Below are positions 45,893 to 55,449 of a stretch of DNA of 64,000 bases, one piece after another. The translations under genes and the position numbers were made by a program. Location of the stretch: assembly GCF_001870435.1 (NCBI RefSeq), contig NZ_MDDR01000030.1, forward strand, positions 1 to 64,000, in the 5' to 3' direction. A model generated the notes under the pieces. The model was not told where the DNA came from, searched no databases, and saw only the letters and a program-made list of their open reading frames with translations. How positions within the stretch are numbered: position 1 is the stretch's first letter; each line of letters begins with the position of its first letter. Source of the DNA: Pseudomonas costantinii. Its GTDB lineage: Bacteria > Pseudomonadota > Gammaproteobacteria > Pseudomonadales > Pseudomonadaceae.

Positions 45893-48163
45893 ATGTCGGC
45901 AGTATTTAACTTCAAACAGACGCCCTTGAGCATTGCCCTGGCGGCTCCCGCGGTCACGTTGCTGTTTCTTGTCGCCCCGGATGCCCAGGCGCGAACTGAA
46001 GTCGTTCGCCCAGGCACGACGATATCGTCTACCACCGCGGTGGATAATTATGTATTGCGTCCGGGTTCGAGCTTGATTTCAGTCGGTGCGACCACCAACC
46101 AGATTGATATGCAAGGGGCCGGCCTGACCCTTCAGCCAGGCAGCCAGACTCAGGAAATTTCTGCGACGTTACGATCCAGCGTAGTCGTTGACGGTTCACG
46201 AGTGACTGCGCGCCCCGCCGTTGCGACGGCCATTTTGGTTAACAGCAACAGCAGTGCATTAATTACCAACAAAAGTATTGTCTCCAACGCTGGTGGTTTC
46301 GGCGTGACTGCCAGCCGGTCACTGGCGGGTACCGATGGTTCAACCGTCACGGTTATCGACAGCAGCGTCTCCGGGTTGACACGTGGTATCTCGGCAAGCG
46401 CCTACAGCGTCGTGAACCTCGACCGGGCAGTGGTCGAAGGCACGGGCGCCGCCGGCACCGGTTTGGTATTGGCGAACGCAGACGGTTTCGTCAGGAATAA
46501 CAGCCGCGTAGTGGGTGGGCTGAACGGTGTCAATCTGCGTGCGGACTCCAATTTGAGCCGCACCAATACCCTGATCCTCGATAATTCAGTCGTCGAAGGC
46601 CGAACCGGCTCAGCGATCCTGGTTAACCCTTCGGTGAACAGCGGTGCCCTGAACGATATTCAGGTGCTTAACGGTTCGAACCTGATTGGCGGCAATGGTG
46701 TTCTGATGGAGGTGGGCAATAATGCCACCGCCAACCTGAATATCGACAACAGCGCCTTGATCGGTGACGTCGTGATTGGCACGGGCAGCACCGGCACCGT
46801 GCAACTGAACAACAATGCCTCGCTGACCGGCCAGTTGTTCAACGTCAAGCAACTGGATGTCAACAGTGGTGCCCAGTGGGTATTGGTGGGCGACAGCCAG
46901 GTCGATGCCTTGAAGATGGGCGGTGGCTCCGTCGTGTTTGGTACCCCCACCCAATACCTTCAACTCAATACCAACAATTTGACCGGCAATGGCACCTTCG
47001 CCATGCACACCAACTTCAACACCGGCGAGACCGATCTGTTGAACGTCAGTGGTAATGCCGAAGGCAACCACCAACTGTTGATTGCAGCCAGTGGCTCAGA
47101 GTTGGCCACGGGTGAAGCCATCAAGGTGGTACACACGGAAAGCGGCGGCGCGAAGTTTGGCCTGGTGGGCGACACCGTCGATGTCGGTGCCTTTGAGTAC
47201 GGGCTCAAGCAGGAAGGCACTGACTGGCTTCTGGATACCGAGAAAAAGGGCACCAGTACCAGCGCCAAGGCGGTATTGGCGTTGGCCACTGCGGCGCCAG
47301 CCGTATTGATTGGCGAGTCGAGCGTACTGCGCACCCGCATGGGCGAAGTGCGCTTCGGTGAAGGCAAGAGCCAAGGCCTGTGGATGCGCGGTTACGGTAA
47401 CAAGATTGATGTGGCGGCCAACAGCAACGGCGTGGGCTATTCACAGAATCAGAACGGCTTCACGCTGGGTTTCGACAATACGTTGAATGAAGAGTGGACG
47501 GTTGGCGTCCTGGGTGGTTACAGCAACTCCAAGTTGGGCCTGAGCCGTGGCAGCAGCGGTATGGTCAACAGCTTTTACGCGGGCATTTATGGTATCTGGC
47601 AAGACGACAGCGGCGTGTATGTCGACGTGGGCACAAAGTACAACCGGTTGAACGGCCAAAGCCAGGTCAATATGAGCGATGGCCAGCGCGCCAAAGGCAA
47701 ATACACACAGGATGCGGTCAGTGGATGGGTTGAAGTGGGCCGCAAGATGCCGCTCAACGATGAAGGCGCTTTTATTGAACCGTTCGCCAAGCTGGACACC
47801 GCTGTTATTGGTGGCTCGAACTACACCATGGACAACGGTCTGAAGGCGAAGAGCGATCGATCCCTCTCGGCGATCGGCAAGGTGGGTGTGACACTGGGTA
47901 ACGATATCCAGCTCGACAGCGGCGCCAAAATCCAGCCATTCGTACGCGTTGCTGCAGCACGTGACTTCAGCCCGGACAGCAACGTTTATATCAACGATCA
48001 GAAGTTTAAAAACAACCTGTCGGGTGCAGGTATCGAGGGTACGGTGGGTATGGCTGTTGCGCTTTCGTCAACCTTTAGCATGCATGCCGAACTCAGTCAT
48101 GGCAAAGGCAAGGCGTATGACACGCCGTACAGTGGCACTGTAGGTGTGCAGTGGGCCTTCTAA
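45893..48163 (+). CDS. Pertactin-like type Va autotransporter
   Basis: A 756-residue surface protein. A signal peptide of about 34 residues ends VAPDAQA|RTEV. The passenger (about 35-470) is a beta-helix of short repeats rich in Asn, Ser, Gly and Val, with NNASLTG-type turns and no Cys. The C-terminal autotransporter barrel (about 490-756) starts near GLWMRGYGNKIDVAANSNGV and ends GVQWAF. No protease triad is apparent, so it is likely an adhesin. It has its own leader region of 258 bases and a UUCG terminator. Confidence 0.92.
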   Translation: MSAVFNFKQTPLSIALAAPAVTLLFLVAPDAQARTEVVRPGTTISSTTAVDNYVLRPGSSLISVGATTNQIDMQGAGLTLQPGSQTQEISATLRSSVVVDGSRVTARPAVATAILVNSNSSALITNKSIVSNAGGFGVTASRSLAGTDGSTVTVIDSSVSGLTRGISASAYSVVNLDRAVVEGTGAAGTGLVLANADGFVRNNSRVVGGLNGVNLRADSNLSRTNTLILDNSVVEGRTGSAILVNPSVNSGALNDIQVLNGSNLIGGNGVLMEVGNNATANLNIDNSALIGDVVIGTGSTGTVQLNNNASLTGQLFNVKQLDVNSGAQWVLVGDSQVDALKMGGGSVVFGTPTQYLQLNTNNLTGNGTFAMHTNFNTGETDLLNVSGNAEGNHQLLIAASGSELATGEAIKVVHTESGGAKFGLVGDTVDVGAFEYGLKQEGTDWLLDTEKKGTSTSAKAVLALATAAPAVLIGESSVLRTRMGEVRFGEGKSQGLWMRGYGNKIDVAANSNGVGYSQNQNGFTLGFDNTLNEEWTVGVLGGYSNSKLGLSRGSSGMVNSFYAGIYGIWQDDSGVYVDVGTKYNRLNGQSQVNMSDGQRAKGKYTQDAVSGWVEVGRKMPLNDEGAFIEPFAKLDTAVIGGSNYTMDNGLKAKSDRSLSAIGKVGVTLGNDIQLDSGAKIQPFVRVAAARDFSPDSNVYINDQKFKNNLSGAGIEGTVGMAVALSSTFSMHAELSHGKGKAYDTPYSGTVGVQWAF

Positions 48164-48180
48164 AGACACGCACTTGAACA

Positions 48181-48207
48181 AGGGGAAGCTTCGGCTTCCC
48201 CTTTTTT
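48181..48207 (+). terminator. Terminator with TTCG tetraloop after autotransporter
   Basis: AGGGGAAGC and GCTTCCCCT arms close on a TTCG loop and are followed by TTTTT. The reverse direction lacks a T-run, so it ends the autotransporter transcript. Confidence 0.93.
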
Positions 48208-48213
48208 GTGCGC

Positions 48214-48855
48214 CTAACTGAACAACCCTGCGGCAATATTGATCGAGAAACCCAGAATCGCCGTATTGAACAAAAAACCAATCAACGATTGCCCCAAGAC
48301 CACTTTGCGCATTGCACGGGTAGCAACACCCACATCCGCCGTTTGCACAGCCACACCGATGGTGAACGAGAAGTACAGGAAGTCCCAGTAATTGGGGGTG
48401 CGCAGGTCTTCGGCAAAGCGCAGCGCTGGCTCATCACCCTCCCAAGTGTAAAAAAGGCGGGCGTAATGCACGCTGAAAATCACCCCGATCAGTAACCATG
48501 AGCCGATCACCGTCAGCCCGGTAAAACCGTAATGCAGCAGGCGCGCAGTGCTGTCCAGGTCCTTGATGCCCACCAGGTTCAGGGTGATGGTCGCCAGGCT
48601 CGCAATCGCTGCGATGCACACCATGAACAGCACGAGCCCGGCGTTTTCATCTTCGGTTTCGGCAATGCGCTTTACATCGTCGGCCCGGGCCCGGCTGATC
48701 AGCCACAGCATCAGCACCAGGTAAGTCCAGACCCCGGCGTTCCAGCCAATGAGCATTTTGCTGATGAGCGTATCCGCCGGCGCCAGGATACCTGCGGCAA
48801 GGCCCAGCACAGCGGCGGCGGAGAGGCGAGGGTGGGTAAGGGCGAGGAAGCGCAT
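48214..48855 (-). CDS. DUF1345 membrane protein
   Basis: A 213-residue inner-membrane protein with five or six membrane segments (e.g. [50 protein letters not shown]). Characteristic stretches are HYARLFYT and [20 protein letters not shown], as in DUF1345. Its function is unknown. It is convergent with the autotransporter. Confidence 0.88.
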   Translation of the reverse strand: MRFLALTHPRLSAAAVLGLAAGILAPADTLISKMLIGWNAGVWTYLVLMLWLISRARADDVKRIAETEDENAGLVLFMVCIAAIASLATITLNLVGIKDLDSTARLLHYGFTGLTVIGSWLLIGVIFSVHYARLFYTWEGDEPALRFAEDLRTPNYWDFLYFSFTIGVAVQTADVGVATRAMRKVVLGQSLIGFLFNTAILGFSINIAAGLFS

Positions 48856-48904
48856 GGGTGCTCACAACAGGGGAGGTTGTGAGCACCATAGCGCAGAACC
48901 GATT

Positions 48905-48958
48905 TGTTGTGGCTGGCGCGCTTGTTGTGGCAAGCCCGCTCGCCACACAAGTGCGGGC
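48905..48958. repeat. Short dispersed repeat between DUF1345 gene and RND pump
   Basis: GTGGCAAGCCCGCTCGCCACA and the nearby TGTGGCTGGCG form small inverted units. A related GGCGAGCCCGCTCGCC is found at 57219-57236. It ends directly at the pump's stop codon. Confidence 0.6.
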
Positions 48959-51900
48959 TTAGCTCCTTTTGCGCACCAGCTTCATGACGACCACAAAGAA
49001 CACCGGCACAAACACCACCGCCAGCGTCGCGGTGATCATCCCGCCGATCACGCCTGTACCAATCGCCTGCTGGCTTGCCGAGCTGGCACCAGTGGCAATC
49101 GCCAACGGCACCACGCCGAGAATAAACGCCAGCGAAGTCATGATGATCGGTCGCAAGCGCAGTCGCGCGGCTTTCAAGGTGGCGTCAATCAGGTCTTCGC
49201 CCTGTTCATACAAGTCCTTGGCGAACTCGATGATCAGGATCGCGTTCTTCGCCGACAAACCGATGATGGTGATCAAGCCGACCTTGAAGAACACATCGTT
49301 AGGCATGCCGCGCAGGGTCACCGCCAATACCGCGCCGAGTACACCCAGCGGTACCACCAGCAACACCGAGGTCGGAATGGACCAGCTTTCATACAGCGCC
49401 GCCAGGCACAGGAACACAATCAGCAGCGACAGGCCCAACAGCAACGGCGCCTGAGAACCGGACAAACGTTCCTGCAACGACAAGCCGGTCCATTCCTGAC
49501 CCAGGCCCGCCGGCAGTTGGCTGACCAGGCGCTGGATTTCTTCCATCGCCTCACCGGTGCTGTGCCCCGGCGCCGCTTCGCCGCTGATGGCGATGGCGGG
49601 GTAGCCGTTGTAGCGCGTCAACTGCGTTGGACCCTGGGTCCACTTGGCTTCGACAAACGACGACAGCGGCACCATTTTCCCGGCGTTGTTGCGCACGTTG
49701 ATCTTCATCAAGTCCGCCACCTGGCTGCGCTGGTCGCCTTCGGCCTGCACCACCACCCGCTGCATACGGCCCTGGTTGGGGAAGTCGTTGATATAGGCCG
49801 AGCCGATAGCCGAGGACAGCACATTACCCACGTCGGCGAAGGACACCCCCAGCGCGTTGGCCTGCTTGCGGTCCACTTGCAACTGCACTTGCGGTGCTTC
49901 AGCCAGGGCGCTTTCACGCACGTTGGCCAGTATCGGGCTCTTCGCGGCGGTGGCCAGTAACTGGGTACGCGCGGCCATCAATGCGGCATGGCCGACGCCG
50001 CCACGGTCCTGCAAGCGGAACTCAAAACCGCTCGATGTACCGAGGCCGTCTACCGGTGGTGGCAGGATCGCGTAGGCAATCGCGTCCTTGAGCTCGCTGA
50101 ACGCGGCGTTCGCACGGTCGGCAATTTCCGAGGCCGAATCTTCACTGCTACGTTTGGACCAATCCTTGAGTGTGGTAAATGCCAGCGCCGCGTTCTGTCC
50201 GGAGCCGGAGAAACTGAAGCCCATGATCATGGTGGTGTCGCCCACCCCCGGTTCTTCAGCGTTATGCGCCTCGATCTGCTCGGCAACCTGCACCGTACGG
50301 TTCTTGCTCGCGCCCGGTGGCAGTTGGATATCGGTGATGGTGTAACCCTGGTCTTCCACCGGCAGGAACGAGGAGGGCAAGCGGCTGAACATCAGCCCCA
50401 GGCCCACGAGGAGTACCAGATAGATCAGCAAGTATCGGCCGCTGCGCTTGAGTGCATAGGCCACCCAGCCTTCGTAGCGGTCAGTGAGTTGCTCAAAACG
50501 TTTGTTGAACCAGCCGAAGAAACCGCCCTTGGCATGGTGCTCGTCCTTGGCGATCGGCTTGAGCAACGTGGCGCACAGGGCCGGGGTCAAGGTCAGGGCA
50601 AGGAACGCCGAGAACAGGATCGAGGTGGCCATCGACAGCGAGAACTGCTGGTAGATCACCCCCACCGAACCCGGCATGAACGCCATCGGCAGAAACACCG
50701 CGACCAACACCAGGGTGATACCGATGATGGCCCCGGTGATCTGGCCCATAGCTTTGCGCGTGGCTTCCCTGGGCGACAGGCCCTCGGTGACCATGATGCG
50801 TTCGACGTTTTCCACCACCACAATTGCATCGTCCACCAGGATGCCGATGGCCAGCACCATGCCGAACATGGTCAGCACGTTGATCGAGAACCCCAGCAAC
50901 AGCATGGTGGCGAACGTGCCCATCAGCGCAATCGGCACCACCAGGGTCGGAATCAAGGTGTAGCGCACGTTCTGCAGGAACAGGAACATCACCGCAAATA
51001 CCAGCGCCATCGCTTCCAGCAAGGTGTACACCACCTTGGTGATCGAGACTTTGACGAATGGCGAGGTGTCGTACGGGATTTTGTATTCCACGTTGGCCGG
51101 GAAGTAGCGCGACAGCTCATCCATCTTCGCTCGCACCAGAGTCGCGGTTTTCAAGGCGTTGGCCCCCGGCGACAGCTGCACGCTGACGGCGGTGGACGGC
51201 TTGCCGTTCAAACGCGTAGAAAACTGGTATTCCTGGCTGCCGACTTCCACCCGTGCCACGTCGCCGATGCGCACGGTGGAACCGTCGGGGTTGGCCTTGA
51301 GCACGATGTCGGCGAATTCCGCAGGTGTCGAAAGCTGGCCTTTGACCAGGATCGCGGCAGTGATTTCCTGGGTTTTCGTACCCGGCAAATCACCGATGCT
51401 GCCCGCTGAAACCTGGGCGTTCTGCGCGCTGATCGCGGCATTCACGTCGGCCGGCGTGAGGTTGAAACCCACCAGTTTCTGCGGGTCGATCCAGATGCGC
51501 ATGGCACGCTCGGCGCCATACAGCTGGGCCTTGCCTACGCCGTCCAGACGCTTGAGCTCGTTCATCACGTTGCGCGCCAGGTAATCGCTGAGCGCTACGT
51601 CATCGAGCTTGCCATCGTTGGAGGTGAGGGTGACCAGCAGCAGGAAACCGGCGGAGACTTTTTCCACCTGCAAGCCTTGTTGGGTCACCGCTTGAGGCAA
51701 GCGAGACTCCACCGCTTTGAGCCGGTTTTGCACATCGACCTGGGCCATTTCCGGGTTGGTACCCGGTTGGAAGGTGGCGGTGATGGTGGCCGAGCCCAAG
51801 CTGCTCTGGGATTCGAAATACAGCAGATGGTCGGCGCCGTTGAGCTCCTGCTCGATCAGGCTGACCACGCTTTGATCCAGGGTCTGGGCTGAGGCACCCG

Positions 51901-52048
51901 GGTACACCGCGTAGATTTCCACCTTCGGCGGCGCGACGTTGGGGTACTGGGCCACCGGCAACTGCGGGATGGAGAGCGCGCCGGCCAGCAGGATAAACAG
52001 GGCGACCACCCAAGCGAAGATCGGGCGGTCAATAAAGAACTGCGGCAT
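48959..52048 (-). CDS. RND multidrug efflux pump, HAE-1 type
   Basis: A 1029-residue AcrB/MexB-like inner-membrane proton antiporter. It opens PQFFIDRPIFAWVVALFILL. Proton-relay Asp-Asp lies in GILVDDAIVVVENVERIM (TM4). Porter-domain repeats (PQVQLQVDRKQANALGVSFA) are present. The adaptor gene lies six bases upstream, and no outer-membrane channel gene is adjacent, so it probably uses a TolC/OprM homologue encoded elsewhere. Substrates cannot be read from the sequence; the divergent two-component system may control it. Confidence 0.95.
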   Translation of the reverse strand: MPQFFIDRPIFAWVVALFILLAGALSIPQLPVAQYPNVAPPKVEIYAVYPGASAQTLDQSVVSLIEQELNGADHLLYFESQSSLGSATITATFQPGTNPEMAQVDVQNRLKAVESRLPQAVTQQGLQVEKVSAGFLLLVTLTSNDGKLDDVALSDYLARNVMNELKRLDGVGKAQLYGAERAMRIWIDPQKLVGFNLTPADVNAAISAQNAQVSAGSIGDLPGTKTQEITAAILVKGQLSTPAEFADIVLKANPDGSTVRIGDVARVEVGSQEYQFSTRLNGKPSTAVSVQLSPGANALKTATLVRAKMDELSRYFPANVEYKIPYDTSPFVKVSITKVVYTLLEAMALVFAVMFLFLQNVRYTLIPTLVVPIALMGTFATMLLLGFSINVLTMFGMVLAIGILVDDAIVVVENVERIMVTEGLSPREATRKAMGQITGAIIGITLVLVAVFLPMAFMPGSVGVIYQQFSLSMATSILFSAFLALTLTPALCATLLKPIAKDEHHAKGGFFGWFNKRFEQLTDRYEGWVAYALKRSGRYLLIYLVLLVGLGLMFSRLPSSFLPVEDQGYTITDIQLPPGASKNRTVQVAEQIEAHNAEEPGVGDTTMIMGFSFSGSGQNAALAFTTLKDWSKRSSEDSASEIADRANAAFSELKDAIAYAILPPPVDGLGTSSGFEFRLQDRGGVGHAALMAARTQLLATAAKSPILANVRESALAEAPQVQLQVDRKQANALGVSFADVGNVLSSAIGSAYINDFPNQGRMQRVVVQAEGDQRSQVADLMKINVRNNAGKMVPLSSFVEAKWTQGPTQLTRYNGYPAIAISGEAAPGHSTGEAMEEIQRLVSQLPAGLGQEWTGLSLQERLSGSQAPLLLGLSLLIVFLCLAALYESWSIPTSVLLVVPLGVLGAVLAVTLRGMPNDVFFKVGLITIIGLSAKNAILIIEFAKDLYEQGEDLIDATLKAARLRLRPIIMTSLAFILGVVPLAIATGASSASQQAIGTGVIGGMITATLAVVFVPVFFVVVMKLVRKRS

Positions 52049-52054
52049 GGCGGA

Positions 52055-53209
52055 TTATTCCTTTACGAGCTGGCCAGAGGCTGGGCTGTCATCCACCTCA
52101 ACTTTTTCACCGGGGCGCGCGTGTTGCAGGCCCTCAACGACAATGCGGTCGCCGGGTTTGAGGCCGCTGCTGACGATCCAGCGATCCCCGATCACCGCAC
52201 CCAACTCCACGGGTTGCTGGCTGACGGTTTGTTCGGCGTCCAACAGCAGCACCATCGGGATGCCGGCGCTGTCACGGGTGATGGCGCGTTGCGGCACGCT
52301 GATCCCTTGTTTATCGACGGCTTGTTCCAGGCGCACTCGCACAAAACTGCCGGGTAGCAGGTCGAGGTCCGGGTTGGGAAACTCGCTGCGCAGGATAATT
52401 TGCCCGGTGCCCGGGTCGACGCTGATTTCGGCAAACAGCAACTTGCCCGGCAACGGGTACAGGCTGCCATCGTCCTGCACCAGCGTGGCCTTGGCCTGGT
52501 CCTGGCCGACCTGCTTCAAGCTGCCGGCACGGAAGGCGCGGCGCAGGTCATTCAGCTCGCGGGTGGACTGAGTGAGGTCGGCGTGGATCGGGTCCAGTTG
52601 CTGGATGATTGCCAGCGGCGTGGCTTCGTTCTGGCCGACCAGTGCGCCCTCGGTCACCAGCGCGCGACCGATACGCCCGGAAATCGGCGCGGTCACGGTG
52701 GCGTAGCCCAAGTTCAACTTGGCGCGTTCGACGGCGGCCTTGTTGGCGGCGACTTCAGCGTTGGTCTGGCGCACGGCGGCGCGGGCGTTGTCGTAATCCT
52801 GGCCGCTGATGGCGTTGCCTTCGACCAGTTGGCTGTAGCGTTGCTCTTGCAAGCGCGCCTTGAAAGCATCGGCCTCAGCCTTGCTCAAGTTGGCCTGGGC
52901 GCTGTCCAGGTCGGCCTTGAAGGGGGCCGGGTCAATGCGAAATAGCACGTCGCCCTGTTTTACGTCATGGCCTTCCTTGAACACCCGCTGCATCACCACG
53001 CCGGCGACCCGCGCACGCACTTCGGCAATGCGTGGCGCGGCGATACGCCCGCTCAGCTCGCTGCTGATGGAGAGGGGTTTGGCCTGCAGGGTTTCGATGC
53101 GGACTTTGGCCGGGGGCATTTCCGGCGCTTCGTCGGCCGACTGGCCACAAGCACTCAGTGCCAGCGTCAGGGCCAGCAGGCAAAACGGCGCAAACAGATT
53201 CTTCGACAT
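52055..53209 (-). CDS. RND efflux membrane fusion (adaptor) lipoprotein
   Basis: A 384-residue periplasmic adaptor. The signal ends in lipobox LSAC (Cys21), giving a lipid anchor. The lipoyl part has GVVMQRVFKEGHDVKQGDVLFRID, a coiled-coil hairpin covers about residues 100-170, and the second lipoyl half is YATVTAPISGRIGRALVTEG. It links the RND pump to an outer-membrane channel. I take ATG 53209 because GGGAT is well spaced for it; ATG 53215 is an alternative. The upstream gene is divergent. Confidence 0.93.
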   Translation of the reverse strand: MSKNLFAPFCLLALTLALSACGQSADEAPEMPPAKVRIETLQAKPLSISSELSGRIAAPRIAEVRARVAGVVMQRVFKEGHDVKQGDVLFRIDPAPFKADLDSAQANLSKAEADAFKARLQEQRYSQLVEGNAISGQDYDNARAAVRQTNAEVAANKAAVERAKLNLGYATVTAPISGRIGRALVTEGALVGQNEATPLAIIQQLDPIHADLTQSTRELNDLRRAFRAGSLKQVGQDQAKATLVQDDGSLYPLPGKLLFAEISVDPGTGQIILRSEFPNPDLDLLPGSFVRVRLEQAVDKQGISVPQRAITRDSAGIPMVLLLDAEQTVSQQPVELGAVIGDRWIVSSGLKPGDRIVVEGLQHARPGEKVEVDDSPASGQLVKE

Positions 53210-53381
53210 GCTCATATCCCAATATTGACTGGCGCATCCTAATGTCACCGGCGCTTCGGTGCTGTGAAGCTGTGTAGGTCGTCTGTGAAGAAATGTAAGG
53301 TGCGGCGGCGCTCGGCGCCGGGGGCGTATATCCTTGCACAATCCTGCAACACACCGACAAACCGTTTTATCTGGAAACACC

Positions 53382-54083
53382 ATGCCCAACATCCTTCTGG
53401 TGGAAGACGACGCCGCACTCTCCGAGCTGATTGCCAGCTACCTGGAACGCAATGGCTACCACGTCAGCGTGCTCAGCCGTGGCGACCACGTACGCGAACG
53501 CGCGCGCCTCAACCCGCCGGACCTGGTGATTCTCGACCTGATGCTGCCCGGCCTCGACGGCCTGCAAGTGTGCCGCTTGCTGCGCACTGATTCGGCGGGC
53601 CTGCCGATCCTGATGCTCACTGCGCGCGATGACAGCCACGACCAAGTGCTGGGCCTGGAAATGGGCGCCGACGATTACGTCACCAAGCCCTGCGAACCGC
53701 GGGTGTTGCTGGCGCGGGTGCGCACGTTATTGCGCCGTAGCAGCCTTTCCGAACCGCAGGCGGCGAATGACCAGATCGTGATGGGCAACCTGTGCATTGA
53801 CCTGTCGGAACGCACCGTGACATGGCGCGAGCAGGCGGTGGAGCTGTCCAGCGGTGAATACAACCTGTTGGTGGTGCTGGCGCGGCACGCCGGTGAAGTG
53901 CTCAGCCGCGACCAGATCCTGCAACGCCTGCGCGGTATCGAGTTCAACGGCACCGACCGCTCGGTGGATGTGGCTATCTCCAAGCTGCGCCGCAAGTTTG
54001 ACGACCATGCCGGCGAGGCGCGCAAGATCAAGACCGTGTGGGGCAAGGGTTACTTGTTCAGCCGCTCCGAGTGGGAATGCTGA
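53382..54083 (+). CDS. rstA: RstA-like OmpR-family response regulator
   Basis: A 233-residue DNA-binding response regulator. The receiver has LLVEDD acidic residues, phospho-Asp in LVILDLMLPGLDGL, and Lys in DDYVTKPCEPRVLLARVRTLL. The C-terminal winged helix has ELSSGEYNLLVVLARHAGEVLSRDQIL and DRSVDVAISKLRRKFDD. It pairs with the histidine kinase gene three bases downstream. The name rests mainly on the kinase's likeness to RstB. Confidence 0.85.
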   Translation: MPNILLVEDDAALSELIASYLERNGYHVSVLSRGDHVRERARLNPPDLVILDLMLPGLDGLQVCRLLRTDSAGLPILMLTARDDSHDQVLGLEMGADDYVTKPCEPRVLLARVRTLLRRSSLSEPQAANDQIVMGNLCIDLSERTVTWREQAVELSSGEYNLLVVLARHAGEVLSRDQILQRLRGIEFNGTDRSVDVAISKLRRKFDDHAGEARKIKTVWGKGYLFSRSEWEC

Positions 54084-54086
54084 TTC

Positions 54087-55391
54087 ATGTTTCGTGTACT
54101 GCTACGCCTCTACTTGATCACCATCGTCACCTACAGCGCAGCGATCTACCTGATCCCGAAGCTGGTGATCCAAGTGTTTGAACATCGCTACATGAACTAC
54201 AACATTGAACAGACCCGCGGCCAGCAAAAGCTGATCGTCAAACAATACCTGCGAGCGCCGGTGGAGCGCTGGTCACAGGTCACCGAGCAACTGGGCCGTG
54301 ACTTCGCACCGCTGAAAGTGCAACTGTTAGTACGCCAGGACGCAAGTTACACACCTGAAGAGGAAAAGCTGCTGGAGCAAGGCAAGCCGGTGGTCCGCCT
54401 GGGGGAGTGGGGCTGGATGGAGGAAATCAGCTCGCCGATCAATGCGCAATTCGTGGTCAAGCTGACGATCCCGCCGGACCCGCTGGACATGAACGTCCTG
54501 TATTGGGCGATAAACGTGCTGATCGTTGCGGCACTGCTGGCCTGCCTGCTGATCTGGCTGCGCCCACACTGGCGTGATCTGGAGCGCCTGAAAAGTACCG
54601 CCGCGCAACTGGGCAGGGGAAACCTGGGCGAGCGTACGCAGATTCCAGCCAGCTCCAACATCGGCAGTCTGGCCACGGTGTTCGACACCATGGCCGATGA
54701 TATCGAACACCTGCTTAACCAGCAGCGTGACTTGCTCAATGCAGTCTCCCATGAACTACGCACGCCGCTCACGCGTCTGGATTTCGGCCTGGCGCTGGCG
54801 CTGTCCGAAGACTTGCCGCAAGCCAGTCGCGAGCGTTTGCAAAGCCTGGTCGCGCATATTCGTGAGCTGGATGAGTTGGTACTGGAGTTGCTGTCCTACA
54901 GCCGCCTGCAAAACCCGGCGCAGTTGCCGGAGCGAGTGGACGTGGTACTCGACGAATTTATCGACAGCGTGTTGGGCAGTGTCGATGATGAGCTGGAAAA
55001 CCCTGAGATCGTGATTGATGTAGCACTCGACTGTGCTGTTGAGCGTTTCAGCCTTGATCCACGGCTCACCGCCCGCGCCTTGCAGAACCTGCTGCGTAAC
55101 GCTACGCGCTACTGCGACAAGCGCATACAGGTGGGGGTCAACGTGTGTTCCGAGGGCTGTGAAATCTGGGTGGATGACGATGGCATCGGCATTCCTCTCG
55201 ACCAGCGTGAGCGCATTTTCGAGCCGTTCTACCGCCTGGACCGCAGCCGTGATCGCGCCACCGGCGGCTTCGGCCTGGGCTTAGCCATCAGCCGGCGCGC
55301 GCTGGAAGCCCAAGGCGGCACCTTGACGGCGCTGGCGTCGCCATTGGGCGGCGCACGGTTTCGGGTGTGGTTGCCCAGTAAGGCCAATTAG
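54087..55391 (+). CDS. rstB: RstB-like sensor histidine kinase
   Basis: A 434-residue inner-membrane kinase. TM1 is at about residues 5-27, a periplasmic sensor covers 28-140, and TM2 is at 141-160 (YWAINVLIVAALLACLLIWL). HAMP follows, with WLRPHWRDLERL close to E. coli RstB. The phospho-acceptor box is LNAVSHELRTPLTRLDF. ATP-binding boxes are NLLRNATRYCDK (N), DDDGIGIP (G1) and FGLGLAISRRALEAQGG (G2). It is co-transcribed with the regulator. The signal is unknown. Confidence 0.87.
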   Translation: MFRVLLRLYLITIVTYSAAIYLIPKLVIQVFEHRYMNYNIEQTRGQQKLIVKQYLRAPVERWSQVTEQLGRDFAPLKVQLLVRQDASYTPEEEKLLEQGKPVVRLGEWGWMEEISSPINAQFVVKLTIPPDPLDMNVLYWAINVLIVAALLACLLIWLRPHWRDLERLKSTAAQLGRGNLGERTQIPASSNIGSLATVFDTMADDIEHLLNQQRDLLNAVSHELRTPLTRLDFGLALALSEDLPQASRERLQSLVAHIRELDELVLELLSYSRLQNPAQLPERVDVVLDEFIDSVLGSVDDELENPEIVIDVALDCAVERFSLDPRLTARALQNLLRNATRYCDKRIQVGVNVCSEGCEIWVDDDGIGIPLDQRERIFEPFYRLDRSRDRATGGFGLGLAISRRALEAQGGTLTALASPLGGARFRVWLPSKAN

Positions 55392-55449
55392 AAAATCGTC
55401 AGGGAAGGGCGCACACTGTGCCCCCGCTTTACCCGAGGAGAAATTGGCA

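Noticed and set aside
49988..51409. 473-codon frame antisense to the RND pump
   Set aside because: His/Gln/Arg-rich low-complexity translation typical of antisense G+C-rich codons.
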